Shown here: piece after piece, positions 1 through 7,651 of the stretch
Numbering within the stretch: position 1 is the first letter of the stretch
Layout: the number at the start of each line of letters is the position of its first letter
Notes under the pieces: model-generated
Database searches by the model: none
Told to the model about the DNA's origin: nothing
What the model saw: the letters and a program-made list of their open reading frames with translations, nothing else
NCBI GenBank assembly: GCA_018394295.1
Contig: CP074573.1
Coordinates: 2,363,156-2,427,155 of the forward strand
Direction: 5' to 3'
DNA from: Mycoplasmatota bacterium
GTDB taxonomy: Bacteria; Bacillota_I; Bacilli_A; Haloplasmatales; Haloplasmataceae
DNA length: 64,000 nt
Made by a program: the position numbers and the translations under genes

Positions 1-40
1 TTGAAATAAAATTTAAAAACTTAGTAAGGAGAACAACTTT

Positions 41-538
41 ATGGCAAGATACTCAAAGGATTATAAGTTATCATTAATACAAAGAATGATGCCACCACAT
101 AATGAATCAGTCAAAGAATTATCAAGAGAATCAGGAATACCAGAAATAACACTTTTTACTTGGAAAAAGAAAGCGAAAGAAAATGGAATCCCTGTTAACG
201 AACAACCTTTAAAATCAGAAGAATGGAGTACACAAGATAAGTTTCATATTGTCTTAGAAACTGCAACATTAAGTGAAGTAGAATTATATAAGTATTGTAG
301 AAATAAAGGACTATATGTTAATCAAGTTAAAGAATGGCGAGATGCATGTATGCAGGCTAATGGTGGTGTAGCTAAACAAGCAACAGAACTACAAAAGCAG
401 TTAAGAGAAAAAAATCAAGAACTTAAGAAATTAAATAAAGAACTACAAAGAAAAGAATCAGCACTTGCAGAAGCAGCAGCCCTTCTTGTACTTAGAAAAA
501 AGGCAAGTGCGATTTGGGGGGAAGACGAGGAAGATTAA
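41..538 (+). CDS. IS3-family transposase OrfA
   Basis: 165-residue OrfA. Residues 1-55 look like a helix-turn-helix (ESVKELSRESGIPEITLFTW) and residues 60-110 like a second one. Residues 115-150 form a Leu/Lys/Glu-rich coiled coil, as in IS3 OrfA proteins that bind the inverted repeats and dimerise. The ATG follows AAGGAG with 8 bases between. The last codons hold an A AAA AAG heptamer (496-502), the usual IS3 -1 slippage motif. A shift there fuses OrfA to the 514-726 frame. In the second copy this gene is broken by a one-base deletion, so this copy is the intact one. Confidence 0.9.
   Translation: MARYSKDYKLSLIQRMMPPHNESVKELSRESGIPEITLFTWKKKAKENGIPVNEQPLKSEEWSTQDKFHIVLETATLSEVELYKYCRNKGLYVNQVKEWRDACMQANGGVAKQATELQKQLREKNQELKKLNKELQRKESALAEAAALLVLRKKASAIWGEDEED
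496..502 (+). promoter_or_regulatory. slippery heptamer A_AAA_AAG, OrfA to middle frame
   Basis: In the OrfA reading frame the bases read A AAA AAG just before GCA. A -1 slip continues as GGC AAG TGC into the frame that holds residues GGRRGRL of the next open frame. This is the standard IS3-family frameshift sequence. It is also present in copy 2 at 50360-50366. Confidence 0.7.
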
Positions 539-726
539 TCAGTGCCACAGATCGCAAAAAAGCAATATCACTGATAAGAGAAGCTGTAGATAATGGAGCA
601 AGACAAGAAAAAGCATGTGAAGAAATAGGAATTAGTTTACGAACACTTCAACGATGGAGAAGTGATTCATCACCAAATGAAGATCAAAGACCAATTAGTA
701 AAAAAAAGTACCCAAAAATAGATTAA
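514..726 (+). CDS. IS3-family transposase, OrfB N-terminal part (HTH)
   Basis: A 70-residue frame overlapping OrfA by 25 bases. It holds a helix-turn-helix (KACEEIGISLRTLQRW), the DNA-binding start of many IS3 OrfB proteins. It could start at TTG 514 by translational coupling or be reached by the -1 slip at 496-502. It ends at 726, but a second A AAA AAG heptamer at 702-708 lets the ribosome slip -1 and continue as VPKNRLTKKE into the large catalytic frame. So it is probably not an independent protein. It is identical in copy 2, which argues that the frame breaks are programmed rather than damage. Confidence 0.75.
   Translation: MGGRRGRLISATDRKKAISLIREAVDNGARQEKACEEIGISLRTLQRWRSDSSPNEDQRPISKKKYPKID
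702..708 (+). promoter_or_regulatory. slippery heptamer A_AAA_AAG, middle frame to catalytic frame
   Basis: An eight-A run followed by G. In the 514-726 frame it reads AGT AAA AAA AAG TAC. Slipping -1 gives GTA CCC AAA and continues open into the DDE domain frame. The same bases are found in copy 2 at 50566-50572. Confidence 0.7.
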
Positions 727-800
727 CTAAAAAAGAACGAGAAGAAATTTTAAAAGTCGTAAATCAGCCTGAATATAAAAACTTATCTCCTAATGAAATT

Positions 801-1601
801 GTGCCACTCCTAGCTGATAAAGGAATATATTTAGCATCTGAATCAACAATATATAGAATCTTAAGAGAAGAAAAACAACTAAAACATAGAGGAAATACTA
901 AAAAGCCCCAAAATAGACCTATATCAACACATTATGCCACAGGTCCTAATCAAGTATGGATGTGGGATATTACTTATCTAAAGGGACCAATAAAAGGGAT
1001 ATATTATTATTTATATTTGATCCTAGATTTATTTAGTAGAAAAGTAGTAGGATGGGAAATATGGTCTGAACAATCTGCTCAACACGCTAGTGAACTAGTT
1101 AAAAGAGCAGTATTAGCAGAAAATATACTTTTACATAAAAAACCTTTAGTGCTTCATTCTGACAATGGAAGTCCGATGAAAGGAGCCACTCTTTTAGAGA
1201 CCCTTTATCAACTAGGTATTACTCCATCAAATAGTAGACCTAGAGTAAGTAATGATAATCCTTATGCGGAGTCTATATTTAAAACATTCAAATATTGTCC
1301 AGGTTACCCAGATAAGGGCTTTGAGACTATTAAACAAGCAAGAACTTGGTCATTACAGTTTATAAACTGGTATAACTATGAACATCTTCATAGTGGGATA
1401 AAATATTTAACTCCACATCAAAGGCATTCCGGTTTATCTAATAAAATATTAAAAAAGCGAATTAAAGTCTATGAACAAGCACAACTTAAACACCCAGAAA
1501 GATGGTCGAGAAACATAAGAAATTGGAGTGTGGAAAACATAGTTTGGTTAAACCCAGAAAAATCATCAATTTTGGAAAAAGAAGAAACAAAATCTTCTTA
1601 A
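801..1601 (+). CDS. IS3-family transposase, OrfB catalytic domain (rve/DDE)
   Basis: 266 residues from a GTG at 801, but the frame is open back to 709, so the natural N-terminus is probably the -1 frameshift junction. The integrase-like core is clear: first Asp in WDITYL, second Asp in HSDNGS, Glu in YAES, and the C-terminal NWYNYEHLHSG helix typical of IS3/IS150-type enzymes. Length matches the catalytic half of OrfB. It should cut and join DNA together with OrfA sequences in a frameshift fusion. There is no ribosome binding site before 801, which supports frameshift expression. Copy 2 encodes the identical protein at 50665-51465. Confidence 0.9.
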   Translation: MPLLADKGIYLASESTIYRILREEKQLKHRGNTKKPQNRPISTHYATGPNQVWMWDITYLKGPIKGIYYYLYLILDLFSRKVVGWEIWSEQSAQHASELVKRAVLAENILLHKKPLVLHSDNGSPMKGATLLETLYQLGITPSNSRPRVSNDNPYAESIFKTFKYCPGYPDKGFETIKQARTWSLQFINWYNYEHLHSGIKYLTPHQRHSGLSNKILKKRIKVYEQAQLKHPERWSRNIRNWSVENIVWLNPEKSSILEKEETKSS

Positions 1602-1641
1602 AAAAATTAAAAATATGCGACAACTACCTTGACATTAAGCG

Positions 1642-2142
1642 CCATAATAATATTATACTTCTTATATCTGGAAAAATCTACTTGTATTGTTAAAAATTGT
1701 AAATATTTCAATTTTGGAATATTAAAAGGAAGTTATTTGATTAAAACAAATACATTTTTCTACTACTACTTTTTCATTCAGAACCAAAATTATAACCAAA
1801 AATATCTCACCTTTTAAATTTTTTTTATTTTTTACCAGCTATATATCAGCAATTACCTTTTAGAATTAGTAGATGAAAGTAACAAAAATGAATAATACAA
1901 CATAAAAAGTCATTACAAATTACTTTTTATTATTTTTGTTAAAAAGAAGGTTAGTTTAAAATTAAAATTCTTTTTAGATGAAATATAATATATACATTAC
2001 AAACTAAATTAATATAAAAAAAACTGATATGAAAATCGTTATAGAAAAAAAATCAGGTAGAGTTATTCAATATATATAATAACTGTTATAAAAATTTACT
2101 AAATTTATTAATAAACTTTAGAATTAGAGGATTGAATTTAAA
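1642..2142. other. AT-rich intergenic region after IS copy 1
   Basis: About 500 bases between the IS end and the terminator of the next gene. Only short frames without ribosome binding sites are present. I see no conserved gene, RNA or clear repeat here. Confidence 0.5.
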
Positions 2143-2194
2143 AAAATGCACCCTAATTTTCTCATAGGTTACTATGAAGAAAAAGGTGCATTTT
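2143..2194 (-). terminator. hairpin terminator downstream of the coiled-coil protein gene
   Basis: A perfect 10-bp stem, AAAATGCACC with GGTGCATTTT, and a 32-base loop. In the minus direction the stem is followed by T-rich sequence. It sits 20 bases past the stop of the gene at 2214-3062. Confidence 0.65.
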
Positions 2195-2213
2195 ATATAT
2201 AATTAATTAAATA

Positions 2214-3062
2214 TCAATTACTTAATGGAATCAATATGTTATTCCCAAATGTATTATTTGAAATATATCCATCATATAATTCTTTTAATAAAACTGTATC
2301 AAAAGGCATAGGTGTCAACTCATCAGCTGTATTATTATAAACATCTGAATTATTAGAAATTCCAAAAGTACCGTTGATTACATCATCTAATGTGAAATCA
2401 GCATGAGCTAGTATAGGTGATGGAATTGAAATAGTGATATTATAATATTTATCATCTATGTCATAAGAATAATGAATGTTAATGTTTGATTGGTTCATTA
2501 AATATTGATCGTATTGAGACAATTCTTGTAGTAGCATATAAATTCTTGCTAATATTATTTCATTTGACAAATCTGATGATGTCGAATAAAACGAAATATC
2601 TCCAAATGTAGAATCTGCCATTATATTATCTTCTATTATGTAACCTGTAAAATACTTATTCGCAAATGAACGAACAAGTTCTTCAAAGGATAAATATTTA
2701 CCCGATTGATCTAACATAATAGTGAAATTAGCTGCATCTGTATTTGCTCCTTTAAGCACAGTTACTTCAGCTTCTAATTGTGCAATCTTATCTAGTAATT
2801 CAGTGTTGTCAATAGTTTCTACTGCCTCTAATGCAGTTTCAAGTTCTGCAATTTTTGCTAATAATTCAGTGTTATCAGTAGTTTCTACTGCCTCTAATGC
2901 AGTTTCAAGTTCTGTGATTTTAGCAAGTAATTCAGTATTGTCATTATCTTCAATTGCGGATACTTTGCTATTTAACTTTACAAGGGTTTCACCAACAACA
3001 AAACCGAATGCTAGTAAAACTATAACTACAATAATTCCTGATAATTTTAGTAATTTTCCCAT
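2214..3062 (-). CDS. membrane-anchored coiled-coil repeat protein, function unknown
   Basis: 282 residues. Residues 7-24 form one hydrophobic segment (uncleaved anchor or signal), followed by three tandem 22-residue repeats at 41-62, 63-84 and 85-106. These begin DNTELL and carry heptad-like Leu/Ile/Ala spacing, so a trimeric or dimeric coiled-coil stalk is likely. The remaining 170 residues are rich in Ser, Asn, Tyr and Asp and probably form an extracellular domain. I do not recognise the family. The start follows AGGAGGAAAAGAG and a good promoter lies 35-62 bases upstream. The hairpin at 2143-2194 ends the unit, so it is probably monocistronic. It may be a surface protein. Confidence 0.75.
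   Translation of the reverse strand: MGKLLKLSGIIVVIVLLAFGFVVGETLVKLNSKVSAIEDNDNTELLAKITELETALEAVETTDNTELLAKIAELETALEAVETIDNTELLDKIAQLEAEVTVLKGANTDAANFTIMLDQSGKYLSFEELVRSFANKYFTGYIIEDNIMADSTFGDISFYSTSSDLSNEIILARIYMLLQELSQYDQYLMNQSNINIHYSYDIDDKYYNITISIPSPILAHADFTLDDVINGTFGISNNSDVYNNTADELTPMPFDTVLLKELYDGYISNNTFGNNILIPLSN
2745..2942 (-). repeat. three tandem 66-bp in-gene repeats
   Basis: Three consecutive 66-base units (2942-2877, 2876-2811, 2810-2745) encode the 22-residue coiled-coil repeats. The first two are almost identical at protein level (T/A and T/I differences) and the third is diverged, which suggests recent duplication of the first two. Confidence 0.8.
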
Positions 3063-3096
3063 CTCTTTTCCTCCTATAATTTTAAAACATCACTTT

Positions 3097-3124
3097 ATTA
3101 TACTACATTAGAAAGAATTGTAAA
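3097..3124 (-). promoter_or_regulatory. sigma-A type promoter of the coiled-coil protein gene
   Basis: On the minus strand, TTTACA (3119-3124) and TATAAT (3097-3102) are separated by 16 bases, upstream of the gene starting at 3062. Confidence 0.6.
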
Positions 3125-3317
3125 ATATTACCACAATAAATATGAAATATTTATCGAATATTACTTTTATCTTATCTTCAATTAGTGAATTTTTTATCAA
3201 TACAATAAAATGTTCTGGTTTTATAGGAACTATTGAATCATCAGTTTTTAATTTTTCAATAACATCATACCATTTTTCAATTGCATCTCGTATTAAATAA
3301 TTATTACAAAAAATCAC
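3108..3317 (-). pseudogene. possible small gene remnant, unknown
   Basis: A 69-codon frame with a protein-like middle (EKWYDVIEKLKTDD) but only a GTG start with no well-placed ribosome binding site, and a hydrophobic end. It overlaps the promoter of the neighbouring gene. It may be the tail of a lost gene or a chance frame. I do not recognise it. Confidence 0.2.
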
Positions 3318-3659
3318 CTACAAAGATACTAAGTTTTTAAAGTGTATACTCTATAGGTGAAATTTTATTAAATATTTTTTTCTAATGTAAAAATAATATA
3401 ATTATTAAAATAATAGTAATAATTATCCTATATTTTTTTCTAACTTTTTTTAAGAATCACTATTTCATTTAATATATAAACAAAAGAGGGATAGCAATCA
3501 AATAAAAGATAGATAAAAAATAAAATTTGTTATTAGAAAAAATATTTATAACAAAACTAAAAAATAAATGTAATAATTGATTTTTATTCTTATCATTCAC
3601 ATGCATTATATATACCAATACTAATAACTAACATCAAATATTGTATTATAATCAAACTA
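3318..3659. other. AT-rich intergenic region
   Basis: No gene, RNA or strong repeat recognised. Very AT-rich, with no ribosome binding site followed by an open frame. Confidence 0.4.
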
Positions 3660-3800
3660 TTACTTTTTAAGTATAAATTTATCATAATCTTCCTATAAAG
3701 AAATATATTTTATAGATTTTCCGTCCCAATCAACTTCATATAAAGTTGTAGATTGAGGATAATCTACTTTATACAAAGTAATCCTAAAAGGTACGTTATA
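3660..3800 (-). pseudogene. protein-coding remnant downstream of the metalloprotease gene
   Basis: Directly after the TAA stop of the metalloprotease gene, in the same frame, the minus strand reads YNVPFRITLYKVDYPQ and on to GKSIKYISL, then TAG, then EDYDKFILKK and TAA. The residue composition is protein-like, but there is no start. It is most likely a decayed separate gene or a lost C-terminal domain. Readthrough is possible but less likely because a second stop interrupts it. Confidence 0.4.
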
Positions 3801-5075
3801 TTAATTCGAGAAGATAGTATCGTTATATAATAAATTAAAATCCTCTTTCTCTTCTACAGAAAACATTCCATTAACAGGATAACTACATCCAACCTTATGA
3901 GCATCTAGTATTGGATTAAGTAATCCAGTTCCGTAATATTTTGTATTGCATCTACCTGTTGCAAAAACTGGTGCTTCATTGATAACATGTCCATTATGAC
4001 CTAGTGCATGACCTAATTCATGCGCTATTACTTCTACTACATTACTATTACTATAATATTGCAGATTATCATTCTCATCTAATCCCTGCATATTTAATAA
4101 GTCTATTATGTAAATATTTGATACATCAGTTGTTTGATTAACTTTATTTATTCTATAGCAAGCACCTGAAGTATTATCACAAAAACTATAGTGATTTGGT
4201 AAAATGCTTGTATAAGCATCATCGGTAACACCGTGTGTTCCTGATTTATATCCTAACGCAAGATATTCACCCTGTGTTATAAAATGAATAACTATTTCTG
4301 CTTCACTTTTGTAATAGGATCTTACAAAATCAAAACCAAACTGCATCTCCCAAATATTAATCGCATCTAATGTATATTGTTCATAAAAAGCTGCATTTGC
4401 AAGACTTGATTCAATGTAATAAGTTACAATCTTATCATTCATTCTATATACTGTAGAAACATCTCCAGAAAAATCATTTATATTATTTGTTACGTCAATC
4501 TCAAACTTATTAATAAAGACTCTTCCTTCACTATCCATAGCACAAGCTGTTAACTGATATGTTCCTGTAGTACCCATATTTACATTCTCTGTAACAACAT
4601 ATTGTCCAGTAATCTGAGAGTTATTAGAGTTCGCAATAATTCTATTTACCCAATTAGGTTCCGTTGAATTAGTGGCAAATACGTTATTAAACAAAGCTAG
4701 TTGAACAGTTGGTGCATCATTAACAACTTCAACATTATAAGTTCTAAAAATTTTGTGACCATTTACATCTCTCACAGTATAGGTAACTGTATAATTACCT
4801 AGTAATGTTACATCAACATTTTCAGTAATGGTAATTTTACTAATTGGAGAACCACCTGGTATAATATATACCATATTTCTCCAATCCTCAATCGAATTAA
4901 TTCCCAATTTATAAGGAAAATACTCCTTAGGTGTAATTGTAGGTGGTAAGTTCGTGGTATCACATATTTCTGTCGCAGGATCACACGGCTGAACTACATA
5001 CGCTTTAGCGTTAAGCGCTGTACCCAAAAGCATTACAGTAAAAATTGTTAATAAAAATAATTTACTTCTTTTCAT
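3801..5075 (-). CDS. secreted zinc metalloprotease, metzincin-like, with Ig-like repeats
   Basis: 424 residues. A signal peptide ends near AKA at residue 25. Two Ig-like (HYR/DUF5011-type) domains follow at about 50-118 and 120-195, recognised by the TLLGNYTVTYTVRDVNG pattern. The protease domain (210-424) holds HELGHALGHNGH at 352-363: HExxH supplies two zinc ligands and the Glu, while the third ligand is H360 or H363, one residue off the standard metzincin HExxHxxGxxH spacing. GLLNP (384-388) sits where the Met-turn is expected but has Leu instead of Met. Six or more Cys residues could form disulfides. The start follows GGGAGGAATTTTTT. It probably acts on extracellular or surface proteins; the substrate is unknown. 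Confidence 0.75.
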   Translation of the reverse strand: MKRSKLFLLTIFTVMLLGTALNAKAYVVQPCDPATEICDTTNLPPTITPKEYFPYKLGINSIEDWRNMVYIIPGGSPISKITITENVDVTLLGNYTVTYTVRDVNGHKIFRTYNVEVVNDAPTVQLALFNNVFATNSTEPNWVNRIIANSNNSQITGQYVVTENVNMGTTGTYQLTACAMDSEGRVFINKFEIDVTNNINDFSGDVSTVYRMNDKIVTYYIESSLANAAFYEQYTLDAINIWEMQFGFDFVRSYYKSEAEIVIHFITQGEYLALGYKSGTHGVTDDAYTSILPNHYSFCDNTSGACYRINKVNQTTDVSNIYIIDLLNMQGLDENDNLQYYSNSNVVEVIAHELGHALGHNGHVINEAPVFATGRCNTKYYGTGLLNPILDAHKVGCSYPVNGMFSVEEKEDFNLLYNDTIFSN

Positions 5076-5229
5076 AAAAAATTCCTCCCATAAAATATTT
5101 ACTACATAAGAAGTATAACACTTTATAGAAGGTATATCATATAATTTATAAAAAGTATTGTTTCATGTCTCGTATGAGAGTAAACTCTTAATGATTTATA
5201 TGTCTTTGGATATTTCTCAACTGACTATA

Positions 5230-5669
5230 CTGCTACCAGTTGCTTAAGTTCATAATTATTTGTCGGTTTTGCATTGTCAAATCAGGTTTCAATTCCTTTT
5301 TTATATAGTCTTTTGCGTATGTAGTAAGATTTTCAGTAAATGAAATCATTCTCTGACTTGAATAGTTTTTAGATGTACATCAGTAATCGTTTTTGATAGG
5401 TAATTGATCCATCACTTGACACTACTTTTAAATTTGGATATGATTTCAACCAATCTACCACGTCTTCATATTCTCTTAATTTTATCATATCTATAATTTG
5501 GTGCGTTCTAACATCTATCATTATCGTCCCATAGGATTCTCTCTTTTTTTAGGCAAAGATAATATACTTCTTTGCAATTAGATACAACGCTTATGTAACA
5601 TACAGAGTCAATAATTTCATGACTTACATAATCAAGATTTCAATCTAATAATTTAATAAATTCGTCCAT
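5230..5669 (-). pseudogene. decayed ISL3-family transposase fragment
   Basis: Read on the minus strand from ATG 5669, the sequence gives MDEFIKLLD, stop, NLDYVSHEIID, then after frame changes GTIMIDVRTHQIIDM, REYEDVVDWLKSYPN, VVSSDGSITY and LTTYAKDYIKKELKP. These are the ISL3 transposase catalytic core with the MID and SDGS Asp positions. Several stops and frame changes interrupt it and the C-terminal half is missing, so it is a dead copy. No intact ISL3 element is present in the window. Confidence 0.75.
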
Positions 5670-5908
5670 TATAAATCCTCGATTCTTTACTTTACGACTC
5701 TTTAATTATACCATTATTTTCTAAGTGAACCAACTAACTTTGGAAGGAACCAAGTTACAATTGACATGTACATGTTCTTTTATTCGATTAATCCCTCCTA
5801 TAATATTATCATAATTATAATACTTATAAGTTTTGTAATACCATTATAAATATTTTAATTTGTTTATAATTTCGTAGGCTTGTCTCTATATTATTTTCTC
5901 CATGAAGT
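5670..5908. other. intergenic region, no gene seen
   Basis: The AT-rich spacer between the ASCH gene and the ISL3 remnant. A GGAGGGATT sequence near 5787-5796 on the minus strand may be the ribosome binding site of a lost gene. No open frame of note. Confidence 0.35.
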
Positions 5909-6385
5909 CTATACTTGATATATTACTTCAAAATCTTCAAAAATCACTGGCATATCATCGCTAAACTCATACCCAAGTTCATTTCCTTCTTCCTTGAAAA
6001 AACGAATATGTCCCTTACGCCAGGATTCTAATGTATCATCCTCACCCTCACGCTTACAAAGATCATAAGTAATATCTGAAAATGGAAGAATTGTTACCGC
6101 AATTGTTTCAATAACACAGCGTGGTACACCTTCCCAATCAGTGACAATACTTAAATCACCAACCTCAGGTACACGCGCACCTTCAATTTCATATCCCCAT
6201 AAACTACTAGCTGTAGCCTTCTTTTGTCCAATTAACACTAAATGCAATAATTCATTGACCCATTTTTCAGTTAATTCAAAATGAAATACATCTAAATACT
6301 TGGTTGTTTTATCTCTACTTGTTTCTCTTAAAAAAGATTTCCAAAACATTTCTATTTTTTCTTGCGAATACTTTTCATTTTCCAT
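5909..6385 (-). CDS. ASCH domain-containing protein
   Basis: 158 residues, matching small bacterial ASCH proteins (COG4405 type). The conserved core is visible: GQKKATASSLWGYE (about 53-66), then PEVGDLSIVTDW and CVIETIAVTILPFSDI. A WRKGHIRFF segment and an acidic-to-aromatic tail follow. ASCH folds resemble PUA domains and are thought to bind RNA or modified nucleosides; some members have amidohydrolase or nuclease activity. No membrane segment, so it is cytoplasmic. The start follows GGGAGGTAGTATTA. Neighbours are unrelated, so it appears to be a single-gene unit. The exact substrate is unknown. Confidence 0.85.
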   Translation of the reverse strand: MENEKYSQEKIEMFWKSFLRETSRDKTTKYLDVFHFELTEKWVNELLHLVLIGQKKATASSLWGYEIEGARVPEVGDLSIVTDWEGVPRCVIETIAVTILPFSDITYDLCKREGEDDTLESWRKGHIRFFKEEGNELGYEFSDDMPVIFEDFEVIYQV

Positions 6386-6760
6386 TAATACTACCTCCCT
6401 TGAGCTTTATACATCATAAACTAATGTTTAATAGAAATATTACCTATTATAATAAATCTACATCACTGATTATTCATGCTATATCATAAAAAATTATACC
6501 ATGATTTATCATTTCTTTACAGAATTTAATTAAATAGTTATTTTGTAATTATATTTTTCTTTATCTTTTCAATTCTTTAAAAATATATGAAGTTAAATTT
6601 ACCTGGATTTTATTTCTTGGATTTTGGTTACACTATATTTCACTACCATTACTAGTATCATTTTTGTATATATTACTATATTACTTGCGTTTTTTAGAAG
6701 ATTTTGTCTTTAGAACATGATATAATAATATTATATAAAATAATAATAGGATGGTAAATC
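6386..6760. other. intergenic region between divergent genes
   Basis: 375 bases separating the ASCH gene from the next plus-strand gene. TATAAT at 6721-6726 is a possible -10 box for the plus gene but no good -35 box lies 16-18 bases upstream. No other structure recognised. Confidence 0.4.
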
Positions 6761-7459
6761 ATGAATATTAAGCTACTGAATTTTAATTCAAATCAAAATA
6801 TTTTAAATTATATTACCACAGGCTTGAAGACTAATTATAACTCTCATTCATTTTCTATAAATGAAAAAAGCATTGAACTATTTCATAAAAAAGATGGATT
6901 TTTTTTAAAACAACACTCACTTTTTTGTATTATAAAAACAAGTGATTTATCGCATGAGAACCTAGAAGTGATAAAAAAGCATATCTATTTTAAAATGACT
7001 GAGTTAAATCTTTTTAAATCTTTATATAGACCTGGATCAAATGTCATGTTAAGACTAATTATAGAGACTGAAAGTAATTCAGAGGCTATTATTAAGGCTT
7101 ATAAAGAAAATAGAGATTTAAATATTGATTATGTTTTTATTTGTAAAGATGAGCTGTATTACAAGAATAACAAATCACTAAGTAATATCTATAATTTAAA
7201 TACCCTAGATTTTCTTTCATTACTTGATTCAATTAGTAACAATATATGTAATAAGAAATTATATCAGATACTCAATATAATAGGATATAAGTATTATGTT
7301 TTACTTCAGATTCTTTTTGTCATCACAACACCTTTTATAGCTTCCTCTTTAAACTTAAATAGACCTTGGCTGACCGCTTTTTTATTACTACCAAGTATAT
7401 TTATGTTTATGTTTATTATACTTTCGAATATTTTTAGAATGGAATTAAAAAAAGATTAA
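6761..7459 (+). CDS. hypothetical protein with two C-terminal membrane helices
   Basis: 232 residues, not recognised. The N-terminal 170 residues are polar, Asn/Lys-rich and mixed alpha/beta. Residues about 178-200 and 205-228 are hydrophobic and should form a hairpin of two membrane helices, leaving the large domain in the cytoplasm. The ATG follows AGGATGG with 7 bases between. A strong hairpin terminator (7473-7507) follows directly, so it is a single-gene unit. Neighbours (ASCH protein, ABC-F ATPase) give no functional clue. Confidence 0.7.
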   Translation: MNIKLLNFNSNQNILNYITTGLKTNYNSHSFSINEKSIELFHKKDGFFLKQHSLFCIIKTSDLSHENLEVIKKHIYFKMTELNLFKSLYRPGSNVMLRLIIETESNSEAIIKAYKENRDLNIDYVFICKDELYYKNNKSLSNIYNLNTLDFLSLLDSISNNICNKKLYQILNIIGYKYYVLLQILFVITTPFIASSLNLNRPWLTAFLLLPSIFMFMFIILSNIFRMELKKD

Positions 7460-7472
7460 CAGAGAAAAGTTT

Positions 7473-7507
7473 ACAACCAACACCAATGGTGCTGGTTGTT
7501 TTTTTTC
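7473..7507 (+). terminator. rho-independent terminator
   Basis: ACAACCAACACC pairs with GGTGCTGGTTGT around an AAT loop (one mismatch), followed by eight T residues. Ends the gene at 6761-7459. Confidence 0.85.
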
Positions 7508-7651
7508 ATCAAGTAATATCCAACTTCTCCCTTATAATTAAAATAATTCCCAACAAAGTGGATGAATGGTATTTTTTACCCTGCTCCATTTTATTTTTTT
7601 GTAGTTTTTAGTTTTATATTATGTTACTATATATTGATAGGAGTTGTTAGA

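Larger units (their letters stand above)
1..1641 (+). mobile_element. IS3-family insertion sequence, copy 1 (left end cut by window)
   Basis: The sequence from base 1 to 1641 matches the second copy at 49866-51505 base for base as far as I can read, apart from one A in a homopolymer. Identity stops after the shared end ...TTGACATTAAGCG, which places the right boundary at or just before 1641. The left terminus lies outside the window. The element carries three consecutive reading frames (41-538, 514-726, 801-1601) that together make an IS3-type OrfA plus a DDE transposase. The near identity of the two copies implies recent transposition or gene conversion. The exact ends and target duplication cannot be fixed because only one full copy is visible. 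Confidence 0.93.

Noticed and set aside
2722-3111. 129-residue plus-strand protein
   Set aside because: It is the complement of the coiled-coil repeat gene; Ser/Ala-rich shadow, no ribosome binding site.
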